From the NCBI RefSeq assembly GCF_024721975.1, contig NZ_JANQBB010000003.1, positions 62,001 to 126,000 of the forward strand: a stretch of DNA of 64,000 nt, written 5' to 3'. Each line of letters opens with the position of its first letter. Position 1 is the first letter of the stretch. This DNA comes from Paenibacillus endoradicis (lineage in GTDB: Bacteria > Bacillota > Bacilli > Paenibacillales > Paenibacillaceae). This document shows positions 26,871 to 34,817 of this stretch, piece by piece. The position numbers were made by a program, and so were the translations under genes. Below the pieces are notes generated by a model. It was given only the letters and a program-made list of their open reading frames with translations. It was not told the DNA's origin and ran no database searches.

Positions 26871-28750
26871 AGGGAATACAATTTAAGTTCATGCTCTTTA
26901 TTGTTGTATTCATGGTGCTTATATCGTTATTCTCTTGTAGTAATCAGGAGTCCTCACTAACTGACAAAGAAGTGAAATATCTCATTGGTGTGTCGCAGCC
27001 TAATTTGAATGAACCATGGCGTGTTGTCATGAATGAAGAGATTAACTTATATGCAGATACCTATCCAGATTTACGAGTTATTTTTACTGATGGAGGAAAT
27101 GATAGCAAACAGCAAGAAGAGGATTTACATAAATTGATGGGCTACGGTATTGATATTCTTATTGTCTCTTTGGATGATCCGATTCTTTTAACCCCTACGA
27201 TAGCTGAAATTTATAGCAAAATTCCGGTAATTGTACTTGGGCGTGGTGTAACAGGATATGACTATACGTTATACATCGGCACAGATAATCGACTTATTGG
27301 GAGTAAGGCAGCGGAATACGCTAAGCAACTGTTAGGTAAAGAAAATAACCGAATTGTGGAGATTCTAGGACTCCAAGGATCGCCAACAGTTGAAGAGCGT
27401 AGCGAAGGCTTTCGTGAAGCGCTCTCCAATCGTCAAGATATTATGATTACCCAATCTATTTATGCAGATTGGCAGCGTGATAAGTCAGAAGATGAGCTTA
27501 CAAAAAGTTTAGAGGATGCTAACGAAATCGATCTTATATTTGCCCATAATGATGCAATGGCACTAGGGGCCTCGTTAGCTTTGAAAAACAAAGGAATTTC
27601 AGGCGTGAAAATTATTGGAGTAGACGGTGTTAAGGGTGATAACGGAGGGCTGAATCTAGTAAAAGATGGAACTCTTATCGGAACATTTACAAGTCCTACC
27701 GGCGGTGGTGAAGCGATAAGGTATGCGATAGATATTTTGAATAAAGAGAAAGGCATTCCGAAAAAAGTTATTTTGCGAAGTCATCAGATTACAGCGGAAA
27801 ACATAAGTGTTTTCGAAGATAAGCAGATTTCCTCTCAAGGACAACCGATTAGGCAAGTTACAGAATCTGATCCTATTAAAATTGGATTTGCACAGGTTGG
27901 TTTGGAAGGCGGTTGGCGTCTAGCACATACAAATTCTGTTATTAATGCAGCTAAAGAAGAGGGCATTGAACTGCTCTATGAAAATGCATCTTTACAGCAG
28001 GATAAACAAATTGAAATTATTAGAAACTTTATATCCAGCAAGGTAGACTTTATTGTATTTTCTCCGGTTGTGAAGACGGGCTGGGATGAGGTGTTGCAGG
28101 AAGCGAAGCTTGCAGGAATTCCAGTTATTTTATCCGATAGAGAAGTTAAAGTAAGTGACGATTCTTTGTGGACAGCTTATATTGGTTCTGATTTCGTGGA
28201 AGAGGGTCGGAGATCAGCTCGTTGGCTTATTCATGAGATGAAAGATGTCAAGGAGCCGGTGAATATCGTGGAGCTTCAGGGAACGAAAGGATCGGACCCT
28301 GCTGTAGGACGTAAACAAGGGTTTGAAGAAATAATTCAAAATGAGCATAATTATAGCATCATACAATCATTGCAGGGTGACTTTACAATGGAAACTGGAA
28401 AGCAGCTTATGCTTGAAGCACTAACTAACCATGGTAGTAATATTGATGTCGTGTACTCTCATAATGATGATATGGCTCTCGGAGCAGTTGAAGCGATAGA
28501 GCAATATGGGTTGAAACCAGGCAAAGATATTAAAATTATATCGATTGATGCTACAAAAGCAGCATTAAAGGCGCTTGGCATCGGAAAATTGAATTTTGTG
28601 GTGGAGTGTAATCCATTGCTTGGACCACAGCTTATGAAGGCAGTGAAAGATTATATGGCAGGTAAAGAGCTACCTATGAAAATAATTACTTCTGAAGGAG
28701 TTTTCACACAGGAAACAGCCAAGAGAGCATTGGCAACTTGGGAATACTAA
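26867..28750 (+). CDS. Lipoprotein with two tandem sugar-binding (periplasmic-binding type I) domains
   Basis: 627 residues, about twice a normal sugar-binding protein. A lipoprotein signal ends at Cys24 (LFSCSN). Domain 1 (about 38-325) is a ribose-binding-like fold: YLIGVSQPNLNEPWRV, FAHNDAMALGAS, IIGVDGV. Domain 2 (about 335-620) is YtfQ-like: IGFAQVGLEGGWRLAHTNS, FSPVVKTGWDEVLQEAK, NIVELQGTKGSDPA, YSHNDDMALGAVEAIEQYGLKPG, and VVECNPLLGPQL, nearly the wording of the YtfQ-type protein at 22683. It is translationally coupled to the response regulator, with no permease in this unit, so it more probably serves as a ligand receptor for the sensor kinase than as a transporter part. A secondary transport role cannot be excluded. 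Confidence 0.88.
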   Translation: MKGIQFKFMLFIVVFMVLISLFSCSNQESSLTDKEVKYLIGVSQPNLNEPWRVVMNEEINLYADTYPDLRVIFTDGGNDSKQQEEDLHKLMGYGIDILIVSLDDPILLTPTIAEIYSKIPVIVLGRGVTGYDYTLYIGTDNRLIGSKAAEYAKQLLGKENNRIVEILGLQGSPTVEERSEGFREALSNRQDIMITQSIYADWQRDKSEDELTKSLEDANEIDLIFAHNDAMALGASLALKNKGISGVKIIGVDGVKGDNGGLNLVKDGTLIGTFTSPTGGGEAIRYAIDILNKEKGIPKKVILRSHQITAENISVFEDKQISSQGQPIRQVTESDPIKIGFAQVGLEGGWRLAHTNSVINAAKEEGIELLYENASLQQDKQIEIIRNFISSKVDFIVFSPVVKTGWDEVLQEAKLAGIPVILSDREVKVSDDSLWTAYIGSDFVEEGRRSARWLIHEMKDVKEPVNIVELQGTKGSDPAVGRKQGFEEIIQNEHNYSIIQSLQGDFTMETGKQLMLEALTNHGSNIDVVYSHNDDMALGAVEAIEQYGLKPGKDIKIISIDATKAALKALGIGKLNFVVECNPLLGPQLMKAVKDYMAGKELPMKIITSEGVFTQETAKRALATWEY

Positions 28751-28769
28751 TATTATCCTCTACTTCACT

Positions 28770-28820
28770 AAAGACTAGAAAACATTTGATTTTTTCATCG
28801 AATATTTTCTAGTCTTTTTA
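28770..28820 (+). terminator. Intrinsic terminator of the sensor operon
   Basis: AAAGACTAGAAAA (28770-28782) pairs with TTTTCTAGTCTTT (28805-28817) and TTAA follows. The loop is about 22 nt. Confidence 0.75.
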
Positions 28821-28852
28821 ATGTCTTAATAACTCATCCTATTAACGGGAGA

Positions 28853-28879
28853 TCAATTATAGTTTATACCTATAATTGA
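28853..28879. repeat. Perfect 10-bp inverted repeat, possible operator
   Basis: TCAATTATAG (28853-28862) and CTATAATTGA (28870-28879), spaced by 7 nt, lie about 140 bp upstream of the methyltransferase gene. No T run follows, so it is more like a protein-binding site than a terminator. Confidence 0.4.
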
Positions 28880-29021
28880 GATAGGATATATATATTTCAC
28901 TTATAGAAAAAACTATAACAAAATGTAACTAATAAATGATTGATTCGTTAGCTATAAATGTTTGTTGTGAGAGTGTATTACAATTAGATGTACATTACTA
29001 AGTCTAAGGAGCTGGTATGCT

Positions 29022-29789
29022 ATGGATTCGAGTCAAGTTTGGAAGTCGGACTTATATGACAAAAGATTAAGCTTTATTTCTGAATTTGGTAAGGGGGTTG
29101 TGGAGCTTCTTAACCCTATAAAAGGAGAGAGTATCCTCGATCTGGGTTGTGGAACAGGAGACTTGGCATATGAAATTTCTAATTATGGAGCGAATGTTCT
29201 CGGCATAGATTTCTCCAAAGAGATGATTGAAAAAGCTCGAGAAAAATATCCTCATATTAATTTTCAAATTGAAAACGGTGAAGCTTTTACCGTTGAACAA
29301 TCGTTCGATGCTGTCTTTTCTAACGCAGCGCTACACTGGATGAAAAATCCAGAGAAAGTGTTAACTTGTGTATGGAATGCACTATCCAATGGAGGAAGAT
29401 TTATAGCTGAATTTGGAGGATGCGATAACGTTGCAACTATTGTCAATTCTATCAATGAAGTTCTTGCTGAAGATTACGGAAAAGATGCTACGAAGCTTAA
29501 TCCGTGGTACTTTCCAACTATAGGAGAGTATAGTTCTTTGCTTGAGAAACAAGGTTTTCGGGTAACGTATGCAATTCATTTTGATCGACCAACCAAACTA
29601 GAAGACGGTGAAAATGGATTGAGAGATTGGTTGGTATCTTTTTCAGATAACTATTTCCAAGATCTCGGAGAAACAGAAAAGAACATTATATTTGCCAAAA
29701 TAGCTAATAAAGCAAGAGTGGATCTATTCAAAGAAGGTTATTGGTATGCGGATTATAAACGAATAAGAATTAAGGCAATTAAGCAATAA
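29022..29789 (+). CDS. Class I SAM-dependent methyltransferase (trans-aconitate methyltransferase-like)
   Basis: 255 residues. Motif I ILDLGCGTGDLAYEI near residue 42, an acidic residue ending strand 2 (VLGIDFSKEMIEKA), and motif IV-type FDAVFSNAALHWMKNPEKV are classic for small-molecule methyltransferases of the Methyltransf_11/25 group. The SNAALHW segment is typical of trans-aconitate methyltransferase-like proteins. The C-terminal part (DYKRIRIKAIKQ) fits the same family. It stands alone, with a terminator-like end of the previous operon upstream and a pseudogene convergent downstream. The substrate cannot be told; many relatives are misnamed by homology. Confidence 0.85.
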   Translation: MDSSQVWKSDLYDKRLSFISEFGKGVVELLNPIKGESILDLGCGTGDLAYEISNYGANVLGIDFSKEMIEKAREKYPHINFQIENGEAFTVEQSFDAVFSNAALHWMKNPEKVLTCVWNALSNGGRFIAEFGGCDNVATIVNSINEVLAEDYGKDATKLNPWYFPTIGEYSSLLEKQGFRVTYAIHFDRPTKLEDGENGLRDWLVSFSDNYFQDLGETEKNIIFAKIANKARVDLFKEGYWYADYKRIRIKAIKQ

Positions 29790-29818
29790 CTCCGTGTCAT
29801 TCATCCAGAGTGAATTCA

Positions 29819-30352
29819 TTATTGAATATTATTCATTACTTCTTTGTACAATTGTTCAACAGGTTGCGAGCTATCTAACTTGATAACAGCACTCTTGGAT
29901 AGCTCCATCTGGTACAATTGTTCTGCATAAGTACCGCCCATACTTTGATCTTCTTCCGTCCAATAGCATTTACACCATTCCAAAAAGTCATTCGTATATA
30001 AACCATTTTCATCAAGCAACATCGAATTTAAGCCGTTTCGCTTTATTTCTCTAGTACGTAATCGTTCCATACGATCCTTCTCATCAAGGGAAAGGAATAC
30101 TAGTAGATCACGATCGACAAATCCTTCAGGAAATCACGAAAAAACAGATCAAGAAACGATGTAGTTACTGTTAGTTTCTATATCATGTTGATACATAACT
30201 CTACGTAATTCTACCTGGTTATTTTCTGTAAAGAAATCATCTTTCCATAGATAATGATCGGTATCTATCCACTTTATATTCTCTTGTTCACTTATGAATT
30301 TAGCTAGAGTGCTTTTGCCGGTGCCAGAGGCACCGATTATGTGAATTTTCAT
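29819..30352 (-). pseudogene. P-loop kinase-like NTPase broken by two in-frame TGA stops
   Basis: Read from ATG 30352 (GAGGAGG upstream), the frame begins MKIHIIGASGTGKSTLAKFI, a Walker A kinase start of the adenylate/shikimate-kinase-like family, and runs to about codon 60 (SNYIVS). It then meets TGA, six codons later (SVFS between) a second TGA, and continues without frameshift as FPEGFVDRDLLVFLSLDEKD into an intact C-terminal half ending at 29819. Relatives have Gly and Trp at such positions (YIVSGS..SW), so the changes look like GGA to TGA and TGG to TGA. About 177 codons in all, a normal family length. Judged inactive; a sequencing error at two sites is possible. Confidence 0.75.
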
Positions 30353-30524
30353 GGGGAATAGCCTCCTCATTATCAAAATAACATACGATCGAGTTATTCA
30401 TTGTATCAAATTTCTATTGATGATTTCAAAAAAAATGAAATTTTGATCGTAATGAAATAAAGTGTCACATTTGGGAGACTTCAATTGTTACTTTAGTAGG
30501 TATACAAGAAAGGGGGGAAAACAA

Positions 30525-30959
30525 TTGACTAGTGAGCAGATCGAAAATCTTGTTAGTAAAGCACAGCATGGAGATCATCAAGCCTTCTCAGAACTAGTGA
30601 AGATGAGTCAACAAAAGGTATATCAATACTGTTATCCAATGTTGACTAGTCGTCAAGATGGCGAGGATATTGTGCAGGAAACTTTTATTAACGCCTTTCA
30701 GCATTTGCACCAATATAAAGATGAAGGGAACTTTATTGGTTGGTTGATGACAATTGCTCACCGATTATGTCTCAATAAGTTGAAGAAGGACAAGCGGATG
30801 TTCGCCTTACTGCATAAGATGACAATTGAGCAACCAATAATCGAAACGCGTCTGGAAGAACAAATGAATAGATCTTTAAGCTACTTAATCAACTTAAGCC
30901 CAAGTATCGAGCGATCGTCATACTTAAAGTACTTGAATCAACTGGTTGCGATTTATTAG
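30525..30959 (+). pseudogene. ECF-type RNA polymerase sigma factor, frameshifted before region 4
   Basis: From TTG 30525 (AAAGGGGGG upstream) about 120 residues are a normal ECF sigma factor: region 2 with EDIVQETFINAFQHLHQYKDEGNFIGWLMTIAHRLCLNKLKK. In region 4 the frame reads LSPSIERSSYLKYLNQLVAIY and stops. Shifting by one base at about 30916 gives SPKYRAIVILK, the usual entry into region 4 (helix that reads the -35), while LKYLNQL further on is also family-like but in the first frame. A base lost near 30916 and one gained about 25 nt later would explain both. What follows the stop does not restore a clear helix-turn-helix. No anti-sigma gene is adjacent. Confidence 0.55.
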
Positions 30960-31038
30960 TATATAAGTTTTGTAATGGTTGTCGCAGATCAACTACTAAG
31001 GAATTCAGTAATTTATTAATTATTTAGAAACTCTAAAG

Positions 31039-31086
31039 ATTGGTTACTGATCTATGTTATTTCGATTAGTAACCAGTCTTTTTCTT
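31039..31086 (+). terminator. Probable intrinsic terminator
   Basis: GGTTACTGATC (about 31042-31052) pairs with GATTAGTAACC (31063-31073) with one mismatch, followed by AGTCTTTTTCTT. It lies after the damaged sigma factor gene. Confidence 0.6.
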
Positions 31087-31120
31087 ATTGAAGGAGCAGT
31101 TACTTTATATAAGAATAGTA
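31083..31120 (+). pseudogene. Relic of a recD2-like gene
   Basis: These 38 bases match 41488-41525 inside the intact RecD2-like helicase gene at 33 positions. Read in the matching frame they give LIEGAVTLYKNS against LIEGTVTLYKNS, and four of the five differences are at third codon positions. That pattern suggests descent from coding sequence. The rest of the gene is gone. Confidence 0.5.
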
Positions 31121-31132
31121 TTAGATCGATTG

Positions 31133-31231
31133 TCAATCCAAATGCGACATCTCTTCCATAATAGCTTCGTGAGAAGTTCTCCAATTCATACATTTTTGTG
31201 GTCTATGATTGATCAGATATAATGAATCAAC
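31133..31231 (-). mobile_element. C-terminal relic of an IS30-family transposase
   Basis: On the minus strand, ending at a stop at 31133-31135, the frame reads SLYLINHRPQKCMNWRTSHE and then AIMEEMSHLD. The 'lN.RPRKcLgwkTp.E.f...lHLD' ending is characteristic of IS30 transposases. Only about 33 codons remain, with no recognisable N-terminal part or terminal repeats. Confidence 0.65.
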
Positions 31232-31329
31232 TATGTTTGTATAGCTAGTAATACAATTTTGTGATATCTTAATATCTTATATAAATTGCTTGAAAATCTT
31301 ATTGAATAGTGATAAGCTGCTAGTATAAG

Positions 31330-31341
31330 GAACAATTGTTC
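31330..31341. promoter_or_regulatory. Palindrome GAACAATTGTTC upstream of the methyltransferase gene, possible operator
   Basis: A perfect 12-bp palindrome lies between a -10-like TAGTAT (31321-31326) and the ribosome site GAGGGG of the cytosine methyltransferase gene. The position suits a repressor or autoregulation site. Confidence 0.35.
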
Positions 31342-31361
31342 GTATTTGAGGGGCGTAAATA

Positions 31362-33047
31362 ATGAGTGAAAAAAAATTAACAGCAGTAGATTTATTTTCT
31401 GGAGCTGGCGGTATGAGTGTTGGTTTTATGCAAACCGGTCTTATAGATGTCGTTGCTTCTATAGAAAATAATGAGTCTGCTAAGAAAACTTATCAACATA
31501 ATCATAGAACGTTTAATACAGATAATAAAATTAAATTTTATTCGGATATTCGAAATGTGAATTTTAGACAAGAAATACTTGCTAGCTATCCTAAAATTGA
31601 TATTGTATTTGGAGGACCTCCATGCCAAGGTTTTTCAAATGCTAATCGCCAAAAAACAAATTTAATCTCAATGAACAATCAATTAGTAAAAGAATACGTA
31701 CGTGCGATAGAGGAACTTAATCCTAGTTCATTTGTAATGGAAAATGTGAAAGCCATGCAATCAAAAAAACATAAGTTCTTTTATTCTAAACAAGAACATA
31801 AAGAAATTGTAGAAATTTTAAAATTAGATTTATTTTCAGAAAAATTAATTTTAGGTAATAAATCACTTGGAACATTCGAAATTATGGGATTCTTGCTTGA
31901 AAATCTGGAAGTTGAGTCATTAAGAGATTATATAATCATTGATAAATTATTGTATTCCAAATTAACTCAAATAGTTAAAAAACCAAATGAGGCAAAAGAG
32001 TATATTAAAAGAAACGAGCGAATACTAACTCGAAGTATTAATAATTGGGAGGCAATGCACAACAAGTATTGGTCTATAACGTTTAAAGAACAGTGGTTGG
32101 AACTTGGCGATTTGCTGAATCAGAGTGATCGTAGTGATGAAACTCTTTTGAAAATAATTGATATAATTAAAGAAATTGTTGAAATTGAAAAAATAATGAT
32201 GCGTATGAATGAAATTCTTAATAATGGCATAGAAGTATCTACAATAAGCATTAAAGATAGTGATCTAATTATTGATGTGAAATCTTATAACGTGATGGAT
32301 TATTTGTTGGCAAAGTTCAATTATTTAGGGTATAGAACTAATAGTGAGTATATTCTTAACGCAGCTAGTTTTGGTGCACCTCAGATGCGAGAACGACTTG
32401 TACTAATAGGTGTAAAGATGAATATTATCGGAGATAGCCCTGTAGTCTTACCAACTCCTATTTTTAAAGACAATCAATATTTTACTGTCAGGGATGCTAT
32501 ATATGATTTAGAACATATAACACCTTTTACATCGATTGAAGCGGAACGAGCTATTTCTAAAACAAAATATGTTAATGAGAATTTATTGTTACGGTATCTG
32601 AGTAGTGATACTAAAACAGTTAGAAATCATATGATGACGAATACTACAGATACTGCATTATCAAGGTTTAAAGCTTTACAACAAGGACAAAACTTTCATG
32701 ACTTAGAAGAATCTTATAAATTATCTTATGCAGATCCAGATAGAACTCAAAATTCAGTGTATTTCAGACTGAGATACGATAGACCCTCTAATACAGTCAT
32801 TAATGCTCGAAAATCAATGTGGATTCATCCGAGTAAAGATAGAGCAATTAGTATTCGAGAAGTGGCTCGGTTACAAACATTTCCTGATGATTTTGTTTTT
32901 ATTGGTTCAAAAGATTCTCAATATCAACAAATAGGAAATGCTGTTCCACCAATTCTAGGAAGAGCAATAGCAGAAAAAATATTATATTATTTAGGGATTA
33001 ATGTAAGTCTAAAATTAAGTGATATATTAAAAACCAAATATCTTTAA
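31362..33047 (+). CDS. DNA (cytosine-5-)-methyltransferase of a restriction/defence island
   Basis: 561 residues, long for a C5 methyltransferase. Motif I VDLFSGAGGMSVGF opens the protein. The catalytic Cys88 sits in motif IV GGPPCQGFS, motif VI is VMENVKAM (near residue 130), motif VIII is FGAPQMRERLVLIG (near 345), and motifs IX/X are NTVINARKSMWIHP.., SIREVARLQTFPDDF and QIGNAVPP. About 190 mostly helical, charged residues separate motif VI from VIII, a large insertion. It should transfer a methyl group from SAM to cytosine C5 in its target, protecting host DNA from the nuclease of the following genes. A terminator follows, so it is transcribed apart from them. Base composition is AT-richer than in flanking genes, a sign of transfer. 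Confidence 0.93.
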   Translation: MSEKKLTAVDLFSGAGGMSVGFMQTGLIDVVASIENNESAKKTYQHNHRTFNTDNKIKFYSDIRNVNFRQEILASYPKIDIVFGGPPCQGFSNANRQKTNLISMNNQLVKEYVRAIEELNPSSFVMENVKAMQSKKHKFFYSKQEHKEIVEILKLDLFSEKLILGNKSLGTFEIMGFLLENLEVESLRDYIIIDKLLYSKLTQIVKKPNEAKEYIKRNERILTRSINNWEAMHNKYWSITFKEQWLELGDLLNQSDRSDETLLKIIDIIKEIVEIEKIMMRMNEILNNGIEVSTISIKDSDLIIDVKSYNVMDYLLAKFNYLGYRTNSEYILNAASFGAPQMRERLVLIGVKMNIIGDSPVVLPTPIFKDNQYFTVRDAIYDLEHITPFTSIEAERAISKTKYVNENLLLRYLSSDTKTVRNHMMTNTTDTALSRFKALQQGQNFHDLEESYKLSYADPDRTQNSVYFRLRYDRPSNTVINARKSMWIHPSKDRAISIREVARLQTFPDDFVFIGSKDSQYQQIGNAVPPILGRAIAEKILYYLGINVSLKLSDILKTKYL

Positions 33048-33050
33048 AAT

Positions 33051-33087
33051 AAAATCCTGATTCTAAAGAATCAGGATTTTATTTTTT
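33051..33087 (+). terminator. Intrinsic terminator after the methyltransferase gene
   Basis: AAAATCCTGATTCT (33051-33064) pairs perfectly with AGAATCAGGATTTT (33067-33080) and ATTTTTT follows. Confidence 0.9.
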
Positions 33088-33386
33088 GAAAGTTAGTCTC
33101 GAAAAGTATAATTTATCTGAGAGGGATTCTTAAAATATATTGAAGTCTTTCCTTAATATTCATTAGAAATGTGGATTAATATAATTGATTATTCAAAAAA
33201 ATATCTTGTTTTATGTTATTAATTAAATGTAAAAGATAAACTCTCGGGAAAATGGATTCAATAGAAGAGATAGGTTAGAATTTTATTTTTCTCATATTTC
33301 GATTTATTATTAGTCCTGTAAAATATATCAAATTTGGTGTAGGATTGTAATAATAGGAAATGAAATTTGAAACTAGGGTGATAGGA
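33088..33386 (+). other. AT-rich intergenic region with presumed promoter of the MORC-Z1-nuclease-AIPR operon
   Basis: About 300 bases without a credible gene. A terminator immediately precedes it and a four-gene operon follows, so a promoter must lie here. No consensus pair with proper spacing stood out. No repeats were seen. Confidence 0.4.
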
Positions 33387-34817
33387 TTGAAAACTGACAT
33401 TATAAGACCTAATGTTACAAACTTTATTAATTCTTTAAGAGATATGGGTTACACATTTGAAATTGCGGTAGCAGATATTTTAGATAATAGTATTTCAGCT
33501 AATGCAACTGAAATTCATATACATGCTGAAGAAGATTCTAGTATTTTGTTGAGTCTATTAGATAATGGTTCAGGAATGAGTGAAACAGAATTAGTTGAAG
33601 CAATGAGATTAGGAAGTAAAAATCCAAATGCTAAACGTGCCGAAAATGATTTAGGACGTTTTGGTTTGGGCATGAAAACAGCGTCTTTTTCACAATGCAA
33701 AAAATTAACAGTAATCACTAAGTGTGATGATAAAATGTACAGTAGACAATGGGATCTAGATTTCATTGAAAATTCAGATGAGTGGAATTTGATTACACCC
33801 TCAGAAGAAATGTTAAAGGGGATTTCCCAATATAATATTTTGAAGCGGATGTCATCAGGAACTCTAATAGTGTGGCAAGAAATCGATGGATTATCAAAAG
33901 ATACATTTACAGAAAAAATATATGGTTTAAGAGAACATTTGTCACTAGTATTTCATCGTTTCTTAGAAGGTGAAATTAAGAAAAAGAAATTGATGATTTC
34001 AGTGAATGGAAAAGCGTTAATAGCTTTTAATCCTTTTAATGCGAATAACCTAGCTACTCAAACTCTTCAACATGAAAAATTGAAAATAGATAGTACAATT
34101 ATTACTGTGCAACCATATATTTTACCGCATCATTCAAAATTATCGCGGAATGAATATGAAAAATATGCAACATCTGAGGGATACACAAAGTCTCAAGGGT
34201 TTTACTTATATAGAGAAGGACGATTATTGATTCATGGTACATGGTGGGGATTAAATAAAGTAAGTGATGTACACAGGTTAGTTCGAATTCGAATTGACGC
34301 AACAAACCTACAGGATGATTATTGGAATATAGATATAAAAAAAGCTACCGCCTTTCCGAATAACTTAATTAAAAATGAATTGAAGCGGATTCTTAACTCA
34401 GTGTTAGATAAGGGTACTAGGCCATACACTGGGAGAGGTAAAAGGCTTAATAATATCACAAGCATTCCTTTTTGGGAAATTAAATTAGATGAGGAAAATA
34501 TACATTTTTTAATTAACAAGGAACAACCAGTTTTGAGAGAGATTATGAATCAATTAAATGAGGATACAGCTATTCTATTAAACTCATATTTGAAGGCAGT
34601 TGAAGCATATTTACCTCTAACGGCTATTCAATCTCATATGCTAAGTGAACCACATAAGATAAATCAATCTGAAATATTCACTGAAGAGGAATTGCTGGAA
34701 TTATCTATAAAATTAAGAACTTTGAATTTAAGTGAAGAGCGTATTGCAGAGCTTTTAAAAACGGAAATGTTTATAAATAGGAAGGGGCTATTAATTAATG
34801 ATAAAACATCAAGTTAA
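33387..34817 (+). CDS. MORC/GHKL-type ATPase of the defence operon
   Basis: About 476 residues from TTG 33387 (AGGGTGAT 5 nt upstream); an ATG at 33360 gives nine more residues but has a poorly placed site. The first 150 residues are a GHKL ATPase: FEIAVADILDNSISANATEI (N box), LLDNGSGMSETEL (G1), GRFGLGMKTASFSQCKKLTV (G2). The middle carries an S5-like domain with the catalytic-type lysine region, and the C-terminal 150 residues are helical. Bacterial MORC ATPases are known from restriction-modification-like neighbourhoods and are thought to act as ATP-driven DNA clamps. Its end overlaps the Z1 gene by 20 nt, so the two are translated together. Confidence 0.88.
   Translation: MKTDIIRPNVTNFINSLRDMGYTFEIAVADILDNSISANATEIHIHAEEDSSILLSLLDNGSGMSETELVEAMRLGSKNPNAKRAENDLGRFGLGMKTASFSQCKKLTVITKCDDKMYSRQWDLDFIENSDEWNLITPSEEMLKGISQYNILKRMSSGTLIVWQEIDGLSKDTFTEKIYGLREHLSLVFHRFLEGEIKKKKLMISVNGKALIAFNPFNANNLATQTLQHEKLKIDSTIITVQPYILPHHSKLSRNEYEKYATSEGYTKSQGFYLYREGRLLIHGTWWGLNKVSDVHRLVRIRIDATNLQDDYWNIDIKKATAFPNNLIKNELKRILNSVLDKGTRPYTGRGKRLNNITSIPFWEIKLDEENIHFLINKEQPVLREIMNQLNEDTAILLNSYLKAVEAYLPLTAIQSHMLSEPHKINQSEIFTEEELLELSIKLRTLNLSEERIAELLKTEMFINRKGLLINDKTSS

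Noticed and set aside
29819..30352. TGA read as tryptophan or selenocysteine in the P-loop gene
   Set aside because: All other genes in the window end or use TGA as a stop, no selenocysteine element is visible, and one TGA stands at a glycine-like position.
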